Below, one piece after another: positions 46,351-55,017 of a stretch of DNA of 64,000 nucleotides. A program made the translations under genes and the position numbers. Under the pieces are notes generated by a model. That model ran no database searches. It was given only the letters and a program-made list of their open reading frames with translations, and had not been told where the DNA came from. The DNA is taken from the NCBI RefSeq assembly GCF_010119975.1, contig NZ_CP048222.1, forward strand, positions 372,001 to 436,000, given 5' to 3'. Within the stretch, counting starts at the first letter, position 1. Each line of letters begins with the position of its first letter. The DNA comes from Rhodocytophaga rosea. Its GTDB lineage: Bacteria; Bacteroidota; Bacteroidia; Cytophagales; 172606-1.

Positions 46351-46674
46351 ACATACAATAGGTTATAGCCAGGAAGGTATTTATATATGCTCCAAGTATA
46401 AAGGATAAACTTATACTTTCTCAGGAATTATTGAAATTTTCTAATATCCTTTCAAAAAAGCATAATGATGGTAAATCCTGGTATACCCGAGTATAAGGCA
46501 GGAAGATTTGGCAAACAACAGATCAAAGGCATTTATTTACGCAATCGTTACCGATAACGATGTCAGCCAATACCCCGGATTTTAATTATTACCTATGAAT
46601 TGGTATTCGTTTGAGAGAAAGCTACATTTACTAAAAATCGTACCACATCCATCCAATTGTACTAAACAGATAAG
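46351..46674. other. 324-bp divergent promoter region, kduD and LacI-type gene
   Basis: It holds the best-formed copy of the shared palindrome (46544-46561). Otherwise it is AT-rich, with no gene. Both flanking transcripts start from here. Confidence 0.65.
46544..46561. promoter_or_regulatory. LacI-type operator copy 3 (between kduD and lacI-like gene)
   Basis: atcgttaccgataacgat is palindromic at all but one base pair around a central CG, the normal LacI-family form. Its reverse complement extends into acgattgcg, the same flank as the other two copies. It lies 113 bases before the regulator ATG and upstream of the divergent uronate operon. Confidence 0.72.
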
Positions 46675-47712
46675 ATGAAGTTTGAGGCGGTAACCATTAA
46701 AGATATTGCACGGGCTCTGGGGCTTTCTACCTCCACAGTTTCGCGGGCATTGCGTGGAAGTTACGAGATTAGTGCAGATACCAAGCAACTGGTACTGGAG
46801 TATGCAGAAAAGATGAATTACCAGCCCAATCCTATTGCCAAGAGCCTCAAAGAAAACAGGAGCTGGGCAATTGGGGTGATTGTACCGGAAATTGCCAACA
46901 ACTTTTTCTCTCAAACCATTAATGGAATAGATGCCACTGCCTATAAACGGGGCTACCATGTAGTGATTACCCAAAGCCATGAATCGGTTGAAAGGGAAGT
47001 AGCAAATGTGCATAATCTGGTGGCCAGAAGAGTGGATGGATTGCTTGTTTCCCTTTCTATGCAAACAAGTGACATTGCACATTTCAAAAGCCTGCAGGAA
47101 AGAGGATTACCTATTGTATTTTTCGACAGGATTTCTGAAGATATTTCAACCTTTAAGGTGAAGGCAAATAATTATAAGGGAGCCTATTTAGCGACCAGAC
47201 ACCTGATAGAAACCGGTTGCCGCCGGATTGCCCATCTTACTACTGCCTCCTGCCTGTCTATTACCAGAGAACGTCTGGAAGGCTATAAAGCTGCCTTATC
47301 TGACTGCCATATTGATTATCACGAAGACTATGTAAAATACTTTAACGACCAGTCGGATGTGGAACAGGTGGCTACTGACCTGATTAGTATGCCTGAGAAG
47401 CCTGATGCTATTTTTTCGGCTTCTGACCGCCTGACAACAGCCTGTATTGCCGCTATTCAGAAAGCCGGCCTGCAGGTACCGGATGATATTGCGCTGGTGG
47501 GCTTTACCAATTTACATGTAGCGGAATTTCTGAATCCGGCCCTTACCGCCGTTACACAACCTGCCTATGAAATGGGACAGATCGCGACAGAGCTGTTAAT
47601 TAAACTCATTGAAAGTAAAAAGCCCATAGACACTTTTGAAACCCGCATTCTTGACACTACCCTGGTGATACGGGCTTCATCAGGAAAAAAAAGCCTGCCT
47701 CAATTGCTGTAA
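46675..47712 (+). CDS. LacI-family regulator, likely repressor of the hexuronate regulon
   Basis: 345 residues. The N-terminal helix-turn-helix and hinge (VTIKDIARALGLSTSTVSRA, then LRGSYEISADTKQLVLEYAE) occupy 1-60; a periplasmic-binding-protein-like sensor domain fills the rest (GVIVPEIANNFFSQTINGID; ASDRLTTACIAAIQKAGLQV). It is divergent from kduD-kduI-uxaB-uxaC with an operator copy between, and the same site precedes the ExuT-like and Gfo/Idh genes. I infer repression relieved by a hexuronate or KDG-like ligand. Activation cannot be excluded. Confidence 0.9.
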   Translation: MKFEAVTIKDIARALGLSTSTVSRALRGSYEISADTKQLVLEYAEKMNYQPNPIAKSLKENRSWAIGVIVPEIANNFFSQTINGIDATAYKRGYHVVITQSHESVEREVANVHNLVARRVDGLLVSLSMQTSDIAHFKSLQERGLPIVFFDRISEDISTFKVKANNYKGAYLATRHLIETGCRRIAHLTTASCLSITRERLEGYKAALSDCHIDYHEDYVKYFNDQSDVEQVATDLISMPEKPDAIFSASDRLTTACIAAIQKAGLQVPDDIALVGFTNLHVAEFLNPALTAVTQPAYEMGQIATELLIKLIESKKPIDTFETRILDTTLVIRASSGKKSLPQLL

Positions 47713-47812
47713 ATATCTGTATTCAGTAACAAGCCAACAAACTCCTACATATACTATTTATCTACAATGGATTGCCAACAACTGTCAATGAACACCTAAT
47801 AACGATTGTGTA

Positions 47813-48634
47813 TTAGCGCCTGGTTCTTTGTTCGAGCAATGCCGTGGGTGGGTAACCAAACTGTTTTTTGAAGGCATATGAAAAATGGGATAGGTTTTCA
47901 AAACCCACTTCAAAATACACTTCCACCGGGTTTTTCTTTTTTTCTGCAAACTGGTAATGGGCTAGTTCCAACCGTTTTTGGGTAAGCCATTTTTGGGGTG
48001 TCGTATGGAAAGCCTTTTTAAAATCCCGCTTAAAGGTAGTCAGGCTTCTGCCGGTGAGGTAACCAAATTTTTCTATCGGCATATTGAACATATAATTTTT
48101 TTCCATAAAACTGACCAGATCAATTTTTCCGGGTTCTTCAAAGTTGGCTAACACGCCATCAATCTCCTGATCAATCGCCCTGAGTATACTGATGGCTTCC
48201 GTTATTTTTAATGAGGCAATGTTTGCCGGGAAGGGTTGTTTCATCTCAAAATAGGGAATGAGAGAAGCCAGGCAGCTTTCCAGCAGCGGATGATGAGTAA
48301 AGCGATGGATTTTCGGTGTAGGAGAAGCTTTATGCACTCCCTCAAGATTGGCATAAAATTCCTTAAGTCGCTCTGCCGATAAGTGCATGACAACTGTTTT
48401 ATGAGGTAAGCCATCTTTGGGATAATTGATAATGGTAGCCAGTTGATTTCTCGGAATCAGGAAAATGTCTCCTGCCTTAAACAAATAGCTGGCTTCTGCC
48501 TGAACAATTTTTGTTTCACCGGAAATAAACCATATCAGCATGTGATGCTCGAAAGTAACTTCTGTTTTAAACAACTTGTCTTCATAGCATGAAAGCTTAA
48601 TTTCTGGCGTTAAATAGGTGGATGTATGCTCCAT
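47813..48634 (-). CDS. AraC-family transcriptional regulator with cupin N-terminus
   Basis: 273 residues. The N-terminal 150 residues form a cupin-like sensor region (KAGDIFLIPRNQLATIINYP), and the C-terminal 100 carry two helix-turn-helix units (MPIEKFGYLTGRSLTTFKRD; NPVEVYFEVGFENLSHFSYA). It is on the same strand as, and about 235 bases downstream of, an SDR gene. AraC genes often sit beside the SDR or aldo-keto gene they control; the inducer is unknown. Family assignment is secure. Confidence 0.88.
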   Translation of the reverse strand: MEHTSTYLTPEIKLSCYEDKLFKTEVTFEHHMLIWFISGETKIVQAEASYLFKAGDIFLIPRNQLATIINYPKDGLPHKTVVMHLSAERLKEFYANLEGVHKASPTPKIHRFTHHPLLESCLASLIPYFEMKQPFPANIASLKITEAISILRAIDQEIDGVLANFEEPGKIDLVSFMEKNYMFNMPIEKFGYLTGRSLTTFKRDFKKAFHTTPQKWLTQKRLELAHYQFAEKKKNPVEVYFEVGFENLSHFSYAFKKQFGYPPTALLEQRTRR

Positions 48635-48870
48635 GTTACCGTTAATGATTACTCTTTGTAGTAAGTCAAAATAGCTAAATTATATTTTTACATCCGGGGT
48701 TGATTTGCTGAAAGTTGAAAATCGCAGAAACGGGAAGATACGTTTTCCTCCCTGTGTTCCTTTAAATAACATATTCTTCCATTTGGCAAATACTACCTTT
48801 CTAATCCATCTGGAAAGAAATTTATACAATTGAATTCCTGTTGGTTTTAACTTTCTTATACTGTACTTTA

Positions 48871-49889
48871 TCAGTCAACCTGAAAGGATAAGCCGGTCAT
48901 TTCCTCACTCAGCTTCCACAATCGCTTTGCTGCCTCTTCCTCTACCGAATAAGGCTGCACCCCTCGCAAACTGGATGGATCATCATACCTGTGTTCAATA
49001 TTTCCTGAGTCCAGTTCGGCAATATCTGCATCTTCACAATAAACGCCACCAATATGATTCAACATAGGACTGGTTGCACACCAGACGGTTGTAGCAGCAC
49101 CCTGGGGAATCGTTTTGAGTGTGGCCGCTACCTCCGGACGAATCTTACCATCGTCGCTATGGGTGCCCATTTGTTTAAATAATTCGATTGGTGCTTCACG
49201 GCCTAAATCTGTGTCATTTACAGAACCAGGATGTACAGCATACGCTCTCACCTGAAAGTATTGGCTGCGGTTATCCAGTTCAACAGCAAATAAATTATTG
49301 GCTGTTTTTGATTGTCCATATCCCAGTAATGTGGCATATTCCCTATGTTCAAAATTAGGGTCATCGAAGTTGAAAGATGCCATCTGATGCCCATACGAAG
49401 AAACATTCACTACCCTTGCGCCATGAGCCATTTTGAGGGCAGGCCATAACCTTGCAGTGAGTTGAAAATGCCCCAGATGATTGGTTGATAATTGCGATTC
49501 ATACCCACGGCTATCCCTAGCAAAGGCACCCACATGATACCAGCATTATTGATAAGCAAGTGTAATGGACGGCCGGAAGCTAAAAACTTTTCTATAAAGG
49601 TATCTATGGAAGCAGGATTCATTAAATCCATAGATGCCATTTCAACGCTTTCTAATCCTGCCAGATTTTTCTTTGCTTTATTGATATCTCTTGCCGGAAC
49701 AATAACGGTTGCACCAGCAGCAAGTAAGGTTTTGGTAGTTTCTAATCCTATGCCAGCATAGCCTCCGGTGATGATAGCAATTTTTCCGGTAAGGTCAATG
49801 CCTTTGATGACTTCTGTGGTGGTAGATGCAGCATTAAATCCTGAGCCAATTGGTTTCTGTAACGCTCCTTGATAATTATTTTGTCCCAT
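48871..49889 (-). CDS. Short-chain dehydrogenase (retinol-dehydrogenase-like), split by a frameshift
   Basis: About 339 residues once one base is restored. The first frame (49889 downward) has the Rossmann segment IAIITGGYAGIGLETTKTLL and LLINNAGIMW. The second (stop at 48871) continues GAFARDSRGYESQLSTNHLG with VVNVSSYGHQ and the LGYGQSKTANNLFAVEL active-site region. The break is a run of three C at 49529-49531 (three G in coding sense) where four are needed to give NNAGIMWGAFARDS. This is an NAD(P)-dependent SDR of the WWOX/retinol-dehydrogenase-like group; the substrate is unknown. The AraC gene downstream may regulate it. Confidence 0.8.
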
Positions 49890-50032
49890 TGTTATATTGT
49901 TTTGTACAGGACAAAAATAGAGGGTAGTAACGCTTTCGAGTTTGTTTAAAAGTCCTAATTTACTTTGTTTTAAAGGCCATATATTAATACTGATTTTGAC
50001 ACAAGATACGCTTGCCAGTTACATTCATCCTA

Positions 50033-53000
50033 TTACTGTCCTACATCCTTAGCCAGACGTTGAAATACTTGTAAGGGTCCATTATTGACACCAACCACAT
50101 AATAGCTACTCCCCTGCCCTTTCACTCCTATCACGCTTTTACAATCACCATCGGCCAGGAAGCCGCTTTGAGGAAACAACATTGGCTGAAACTCTCCTTT
50201 TCCATCTCCTTTCAGAAATAATCCTGTGAATGCATCATACTGCCCGGCAATGGGTTCGGCATCATAGGCATTCCCAACAAGCAAAGCATCCAGATTTCCA
50301 TCCTGGTCTATATCTTCTGCCCAGATACTTTGAATGGGTGCCCATTGGGCCAGAGCAGGCAACGGTTTTATCCTGAAAGAATTTCCATTGTTTTCCAGAA
50401 TAACACTTTCCTGCCGGTATGCCCTGACCACCATGCTTGCTTTTAAGCGTTCTGGTGGCATTAGGTCAGATACCTGGGCTTTGGCATAGCTGGCATAATT
50501 GGTAAACCGGAATTTGATTAATGGTAGCTGGCGGCCTAATTCATCACGGGAAGCAATAGGGTATTCCTGCCCATTCAAAAAATAACTGGCAATGGCATCC
50601 AGGCGGCCGTTGCTATCATAATCGCCTACATAATAACTAAGTGGTTGGCTAGGAGAAAGCTTATACCGGCTGTTCAAACCCATATTACCGGCAATAAAAT
50701 CAATATCGCCATCTTTATCGAAATCTCCGGACCGGATGCAGTTCCAGAAACCCTCCGACTGTTGCAGACCTTCTATAGATGTCCTACTCAGTTTTCCACT
50801 ATTATTTTTAAATACAGTGATAGGCATAAACTCTCCCACTACGATTAAATCTACCCAGCTATCTCCATCCACATCTGCCCATACCGCATCAGTTACCATT
50901 CCTACATCCTGTAATCCTGCCGCCAGTTCTGCTGTAGCATCTGTAAAACGCTCTCCTTCATTTTTCAACAAATAACTTTTACCTGCCAAAGGATACTGCA
51001 ATGCTTTACCCCTGCCTCCCCGGAACAGATCCAGATCGCCGTCTTTATCGAAATCAATTGCTGTTACACACGATCCACTATGGCGAATCGGCGGAAGAAA
51101 GTTAGCCGCATTTTTAAAATTTCCCTTTCCTGAATTTAAATAAAGCCGGTCCTGAAAATATTCTGATCCATCGTAGTATTCATTGGAACCACTCACGATA
51201 TATAAATCCTGGTCGCCATCCTTATCTGCGTCAAAAAACAATACCCCCACATCTTCTTCATCTTTCGGCTTCGATTCATCTGTATAGGCTTTTTCTACAA
51301 ACTGCTCTGCAGGGGTTTGGATTAATAGTTTTCCATAATGCCGGAACGAACCCCCAACAAACAGATCTTCCAATCCATCGCCGTTTACATCTCCAGCCGC
51401 CAGTTTAGGTCCTTGCTGCGAAAGTTTATGCAATAACATGGGTTCCTGGTTATAATCCAGATACGATTCTTCCTGGTGCTCTACCTGTACACCTACTGAG
51501 TCGGTAACTTCCGTCAAAAGAGTAGGCTGAACAATTTCCTTCGAAACAGTTGCAGGCTTGCTCTGCGCATAGTTTACGGTCAATATTTGATTAATGGGTA
51601 GATTTTTCAAAACCTGAACCTTACCATCCGGCCAGATGACAGTGAGGGAATCAATTTGTTTCGCAGAACCAAGGCCAAAATGCTGGATATATTCTACGGA
51701 TGACTGATAACCCCGGCTCACAGCTTGATGGGACGTTTGCTCAATTCCATTGGAATACAAAATAAGTTTTGTTCCCAATCCAAAAGGATTACCTGAAGGT
51801 CCTTTCAGCTTTACTTGCAGATAATTCGCCTGTGTAATATTGTTTTGGAGAATATACGCTTCCTGGTTTATGTTATTAACGAGCAGATCCAGATCTCCAT
51901 CCCGGTCGAGATCGGCGTAAGCTGCGCCATTTGATAATGATGTTTCATTGCCAAACCAGGAGGCAGTTACATCTTCAAAAGTGAGATCCCGGCGGTTATG
52001 AAAAAACCGGTTGGTCTTCCGTAAGGTCGACATTGTAACAGCGCCTTTGCGGAGCTGGGCATTAATAGTTTCTACCGTTTGTGTACCAGAACGAGCCAGT
52101 TTATCATTGTAGGCTACAAAATCCATATCGGTAATATCACGAAGATAGCCATTGGTAATGAACAGATCCCGCCAGCCGTCATTGTCCAAGTCTGCAAGTA
52201 ATGGAGACCAGCTCCAGTCAGTGCTGAATACACCTGCAAACTGTCCGATTTCGGAAAACACCATGCGGCCATCCGGCGCTTTTCCCATGTTCACTTGCAG
52301 CATATTCCGCATAAACTGTGGGTGATAACCAGCCCGGACCGTACTTTCAAACCGCTGGGAATTGGCTGGTCCGGCCATTTTTTTGCGTTGCTCATTGTCG
52401 GCTGGCAGCATATCGGCTACAACCAGGTCAGTTAATCCATCGTTATTGATGTCAGCCGCATCGCATCCCATCGAAAATTGGCTATGGTGTTTGAAATAGG
52501 TTTTGCCTACCTCGGTAAATGTGCCGTTTTGCTGGTTGAGGTACAGAAAATCATTGGCCAGAAAGTCGTTGGCCACATAAATATCTTCCCATCCATCATT
52601 ATTAAAATCAGCCACAGAAATTCCTAAACCAAAGCCATCATGTAAAATACCTGCTGTCAGAGTAACATCAGTGTACCTGGGGCCTGAAGCGTTGGAATCA
52701 TTGCGGTATAGTTTGTCGTTCGCCAGACCAGAGCCATCGGCAATAATCGGCCGAACAATATTCGGATTACGTACCTGGTTGGTGCTTGTTAACAGATATA
52801 AGTCAAGGTCTCCGTCTTTGTCATAGTCCAGAAATGCAGCCTGGTTGGTATACGTTGTATCGGCTAATCCATACTTTTTTCCACTCTCCTGAAACTGTAA
52901 ATTTCCCTGGTTAATATATAATTGATTCGCCCGTTTTGTACCCGGATAGTTACCGGATTTGCACACATAAATATCCAGCAATCCATCCGCATTTACATCA

Positions 53001-53338
53001 GCCATGGTAACGCCGGTTGACCAGCCACCTTTGCGAATGCCTGCTTGTTCGGTAATATCTTCAAATTCCAGATTGCCTTTGTTGAGATACAGCCGGTCGC
53101 CTACCTGATTACCGGTGAAATAAATATCCGGCAGATCATCATTATTCAGGTCACCTACGGCTACTCCTCCCCCATTGTACACATAGTAATAATCCACCAG
53201 ATTGAATGAATCATTTTCTACAACGGTATTCTCAAAGTGGATGCCCGTATGTGAGCTGGATAGGGTGGTGAACAAGGTATCGGATTTTTTCTTGCAAGCC
53301 CACAACAGAGGTATCAGAATGAGAAAATAATATTTCAT
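50033..53338 (-). CDS. VCBS/FG-GAP and ASPIC/UnbV repeat lipoprotein (CRTAC1-like)
   Basis: 1101 residues from the ATG at 53338, which begins a lipoprotein signal (MKYYFLILIPLLWACKKK, lipid on Cys15). Many FG-GAP/VCBS blades follow, seen as repeated DxDxDGxxD-like calcium loops (DYDKDGDLDLYLLTS, DLDRDGDLDLLVNN, DFDKDGDLDLFRGGRG). An ASPIC/UnbV segment lies about 540-600 (GNPFGLGTKLILYSNG). Such beta-propeller proteins are surface exposed and are commonly encoded right after SusC/SusD pairs, where they probably bind glycan or partner proteins. A terminator-like hairpin separates it from susD, so its expression may be lowered relative to the pair. Confidence 0.87.
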   Translation of the reverse strand: MKYYFLILIPLLWACKKKSDTLFTTLSSSHTGIHFENTVVENDSFNLVDYYYVYNGGGVAVGDLNNDDLPDIYFTGNQVGDRLYLNKGNLEFEDITEQAGIRKGGWSTGVTMADVNADGLLDIYVCKSGNYPGTKRANQLYINQGNLQFQESGKKYGLADTTYTNQAAFLDYDKDGDLDLYLLTSTNQVRNPNIVRPIIADGSGLANDKLYRNDSNASGPRYTDVTLTAGILHDGFGLGISVADFNNDGWEDIYVANDFLANDFLYLNQQNGTFTEVGKTYFKHHSQFSMGCDAADINNDGLTDLVVADMLPADNEQRKKMAGPANSQRFESTVRAGYHPQFMRNMLQVNMGKAPDGRMVFSEIGQFAGVFSTDWSWSPLLADLDNDGWRDLFITNGYLRDITDMDFVAYNDKLARSGTQTVETINAQLRKGAVTMSTLRKTNRFFHNRRDLTFEDVTASWFGNETSLSNGAAYADLDRDGDLDLLVNNINQEAYILQNNITQANYLQVKLKGPSGNPFGLGTKLILYSNGIEQTSHQAVSRGYQSSVEYIQHFGLGSAKQIDSLTVIWPDGKVQVLKNLPINQILTVNYAQSKPATVSKEIVQPTLLTEVTDSVGVQVEHQEESYLDYNQEPMLLHKLSQQGPKLAAGDVNGDGLEDLFVGGSFRHYGKLLIQTPAEQFVEKAYTDESKPKDEEDVGVLFFDADKDGDQDLYIVSGSNEYYDGSEYFQDRLYLNSGKGNFKNAANFLPPIRHSGSCVTAIDFDKDGDLDLFRGGRGKALQYPLAGKSYLLKNEGERFTDATAELAAGLQDVGMVTDAVWADVDGDSWVDLIVVGEFMPITVFKNNSGKLSRTSIEGLQQSEGFWNCIRSGDFDKDGDIDFIAGNMGLNSRYKLSPSQPLSYYVGDYDSNGRLDAIASYFLNGQEYPIASRDELGRQLPLIKFRFTNYASYAKAQVSDLMPPERLKASMVVRAYRQESVILENNGNSFRIKPLPALAQWAPIQSIWAEDIDQDGNLDALLVGNAYDAEPIAGQYDAFTGLFLKGDGKGEFQPMLFPQSGFLADGDCKSVIGVKGQGSSYYVVGVNNGPLQVFQRLAKDVGQ

Positions 53339-53367
53339 ACAAAGAAAGTCACTGCAAAAGATAATCA

Positions 53368-53393
53368 AAAAAGGGCTTTTACAAGCCCTTTTT
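53368..53393 (-). terminator. Intrinsic terminator between SusD and the VCBS gene
   Basis: On the minus strand aaaaagggctt-gtaa-aagccctttttt forms an 11-bp stem with a 4-base loop and a T-run. It lies just after the susD stop, before the VCBS start at 53338. It should cut or attenuate the susC-susD transcript there. Confidence 0.75.
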
Positions 53394-53409
53394 ATAGTTC
53401 ATTTTAACT

Positions 53410-54987
53410 TTACTGCCATTCAGGATTTTGTTGAACATTGGAGTTACCTTGTATTTCCTTGAGCGGAATGGGCAATACGTAGTCCTGCTTTTTCGGAACA
53501 CGCCCCACATTGTATTTGGTGGAATAGTGCCGGATCTGATCGCCCAGGTAATCAGGTTGTCCGCCAAAAGTGCTCTTGCGCCTTAACTCTGGGTACATCA
53601 CTTGTTCGAAAACAAATTCCTGCATACGTTCCTTTACAATGGCATCCCGCAGGGCTTGCTGGCTCAGGCCACTTAAGGGTGCCAAACCTGCCCGTGCTCT
53701 CACCATGTTGATACCCATATAGGCATCCCCCTGGCCACTTTCGTTGCTGGCTTCTGAATGGCCAAGTAGTATATCTGCTAAGCGGATGTACACCGTATTT
53801 CTTTCCGTATTGTTGTAATTAATTCCCAGTTCCACCAGTTTACCTGACCAGGCTTTGCCGAAAATCAGTTGATTGGGATCATTGGGATTCGCATCTGTCC
53901 GAACAATACCACCAAACCTGGATAAGTTATAGTCGGCATTGGGGCTCCAGTGTACCACAGGGTATTGTCCGTTTACTTTACCCAGACGGCCAGTCGGATA
54001 TTCTTCAATGAAACTGGCATCAATCCGCTTATCATTGTTATCATAGGAAGCACGGAAGTCCTGGGTAGCACTAAGCCAGCTCCAGCCGGCTCCACCTAAT
54101 TCGCTCGGATAATCTTCCGGATTGAAGTGGGCCGAATGATTGTTGTATTCACTTGCATTGGCAGCCGCAGAAATCTGGGCTTCAAAAATCCGTTCTCCCT
54201 GATTTTCGTGTGCTATGTCGAAATTATGGCTAAAATCTGTAAATAAGGATAAGCCACTGTTATTCACGATGTCTTCTGCGGTTGCTTTGGCATCTGTCCA
54301 CTTCTGGTCCCATAACTGGGCTTTCATCAGAATGGCTTTGGCGGCCCATTTGGTAGCCCTACCGGCATCGGCTCCGCTATAAGAAGCAGGTAATACTTCA
54401 GCTGCAGCGATTGCATCTGCATAGATCTGGTCAATCAAAGCCCGTTTTCCACCACTGTTGGTAGGGAATTCGCCAATACCTTTGGTTGATTTCACAGTAA
54501 CCGGGGCGTTGTCAAAATAACTCAGTAAACCATAATAGTAAAATGCCCGCAAGAATTGCGCTTCTGCTTTTAAGCGCTTCACCAGATCCACATTGCCCGG
54601 ATCATTCATAGTCTCGGCAGTTTCGATAATGGCATTAGCCCGGTTAATTGCCCGGTAGCTCTGTCCCCAGTAAGGTTCAATATATTCATCAGCCGGGTTT
54701 ACATTTCCCAGGTTATATTGCAAGGGCCCTTTTTCCCAGCCTACCTGATACCCAACGAGGCATTCAAACACGTAGCGGTTATAGAAATAATTGAACCAAT
54801 CGCCGTTGCCCATGCCCAGGTCGTCGTAAATGGCATTTACGCCCGTTTGTAATTCACGAGCTGATTTATAGAAAGTACCTGGGTTAATGAAATCAGGTTT
54901 TTCTTCCAGATCGGAGCAACTTAGCCCTACTATGGCAATGGGAACCATCAGCAGGGATTTAATTTTTGATTTAATTATATTTTTCAT
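53410..54987 (-). CDS. SusD/RagB-family outer-membrane lipoprotein
   Basis: 525 residues. The lipobox GLSC (Cys24) anchors the protein on the outer membrane. The body is the TPR-like SusD fold: YWGQSYRAINRANAIIETAE near 104-123, RLKAEAQFLRAFYYYGLL and the C-terminal DYVLPIPLKEIQGNSNVQQN P-type ending common to the family. It binds the glycan or glycoside and lids the SusC channel encoded 30 bases upstream. The substrate cannot be read. It partners with the TonB receptor at 55018. Confidence 0.93.
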   Translation of the reverse strand: MKNIIKSKIKSLLMVPIAIVGLSCSDLEEKPDFINPGTFYKSARELQTGVNAIYDDLGMGNGDWFNYFYNRYVFECLVGYQVGWEKGPLQYNLGNVNPADEYIEPYWGQSYRAINRANAIIETAETMNDPGNVDLVKRLKAEAQFLRAFYYYGLLSYFDNAPVTVKSTKGIGEFPTNSGGKRALIDQIYADAIAAAEVLPASYSGADAGRATKWAAKAILMKAQLWDQKWTDAKATAEDIVNNSGLSLFTDFSHNFDIAHENQGERIFEAQISAAANASEYNNHSAHFNPEDYPSELGGAGWSWLSATQDFRASYDNNDKRIDASFIEEYPTGRLGKVNGQYPVVHWSPNADYNLSRFGGIVRTDANPNDPNQLIFGKAWSGKLVELGINYNNTERNTVYIRLADILLGHSEASNESGQGDAYMGINMVRARAGLAPLSGLSQQALRDAIVKERMQEFVFEQVMYPELRRKSTFGGQPDYLGDQIRHYSTKYNVGRVPKKQDYVLPIPLKEIQGNSNVQQNPEWQ

Positions 54988-55017
54988 AGTAAAGTCAAAT
55001 TTTGATACTCAATTAGA

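Noticed and set aside
47798-47816. Possible fourth LacI operator copy (aacgattg)
   Set aside because: Only a half-site is present, with no central CG or second arm, and it lies at the 3' ends of two convergent genes.
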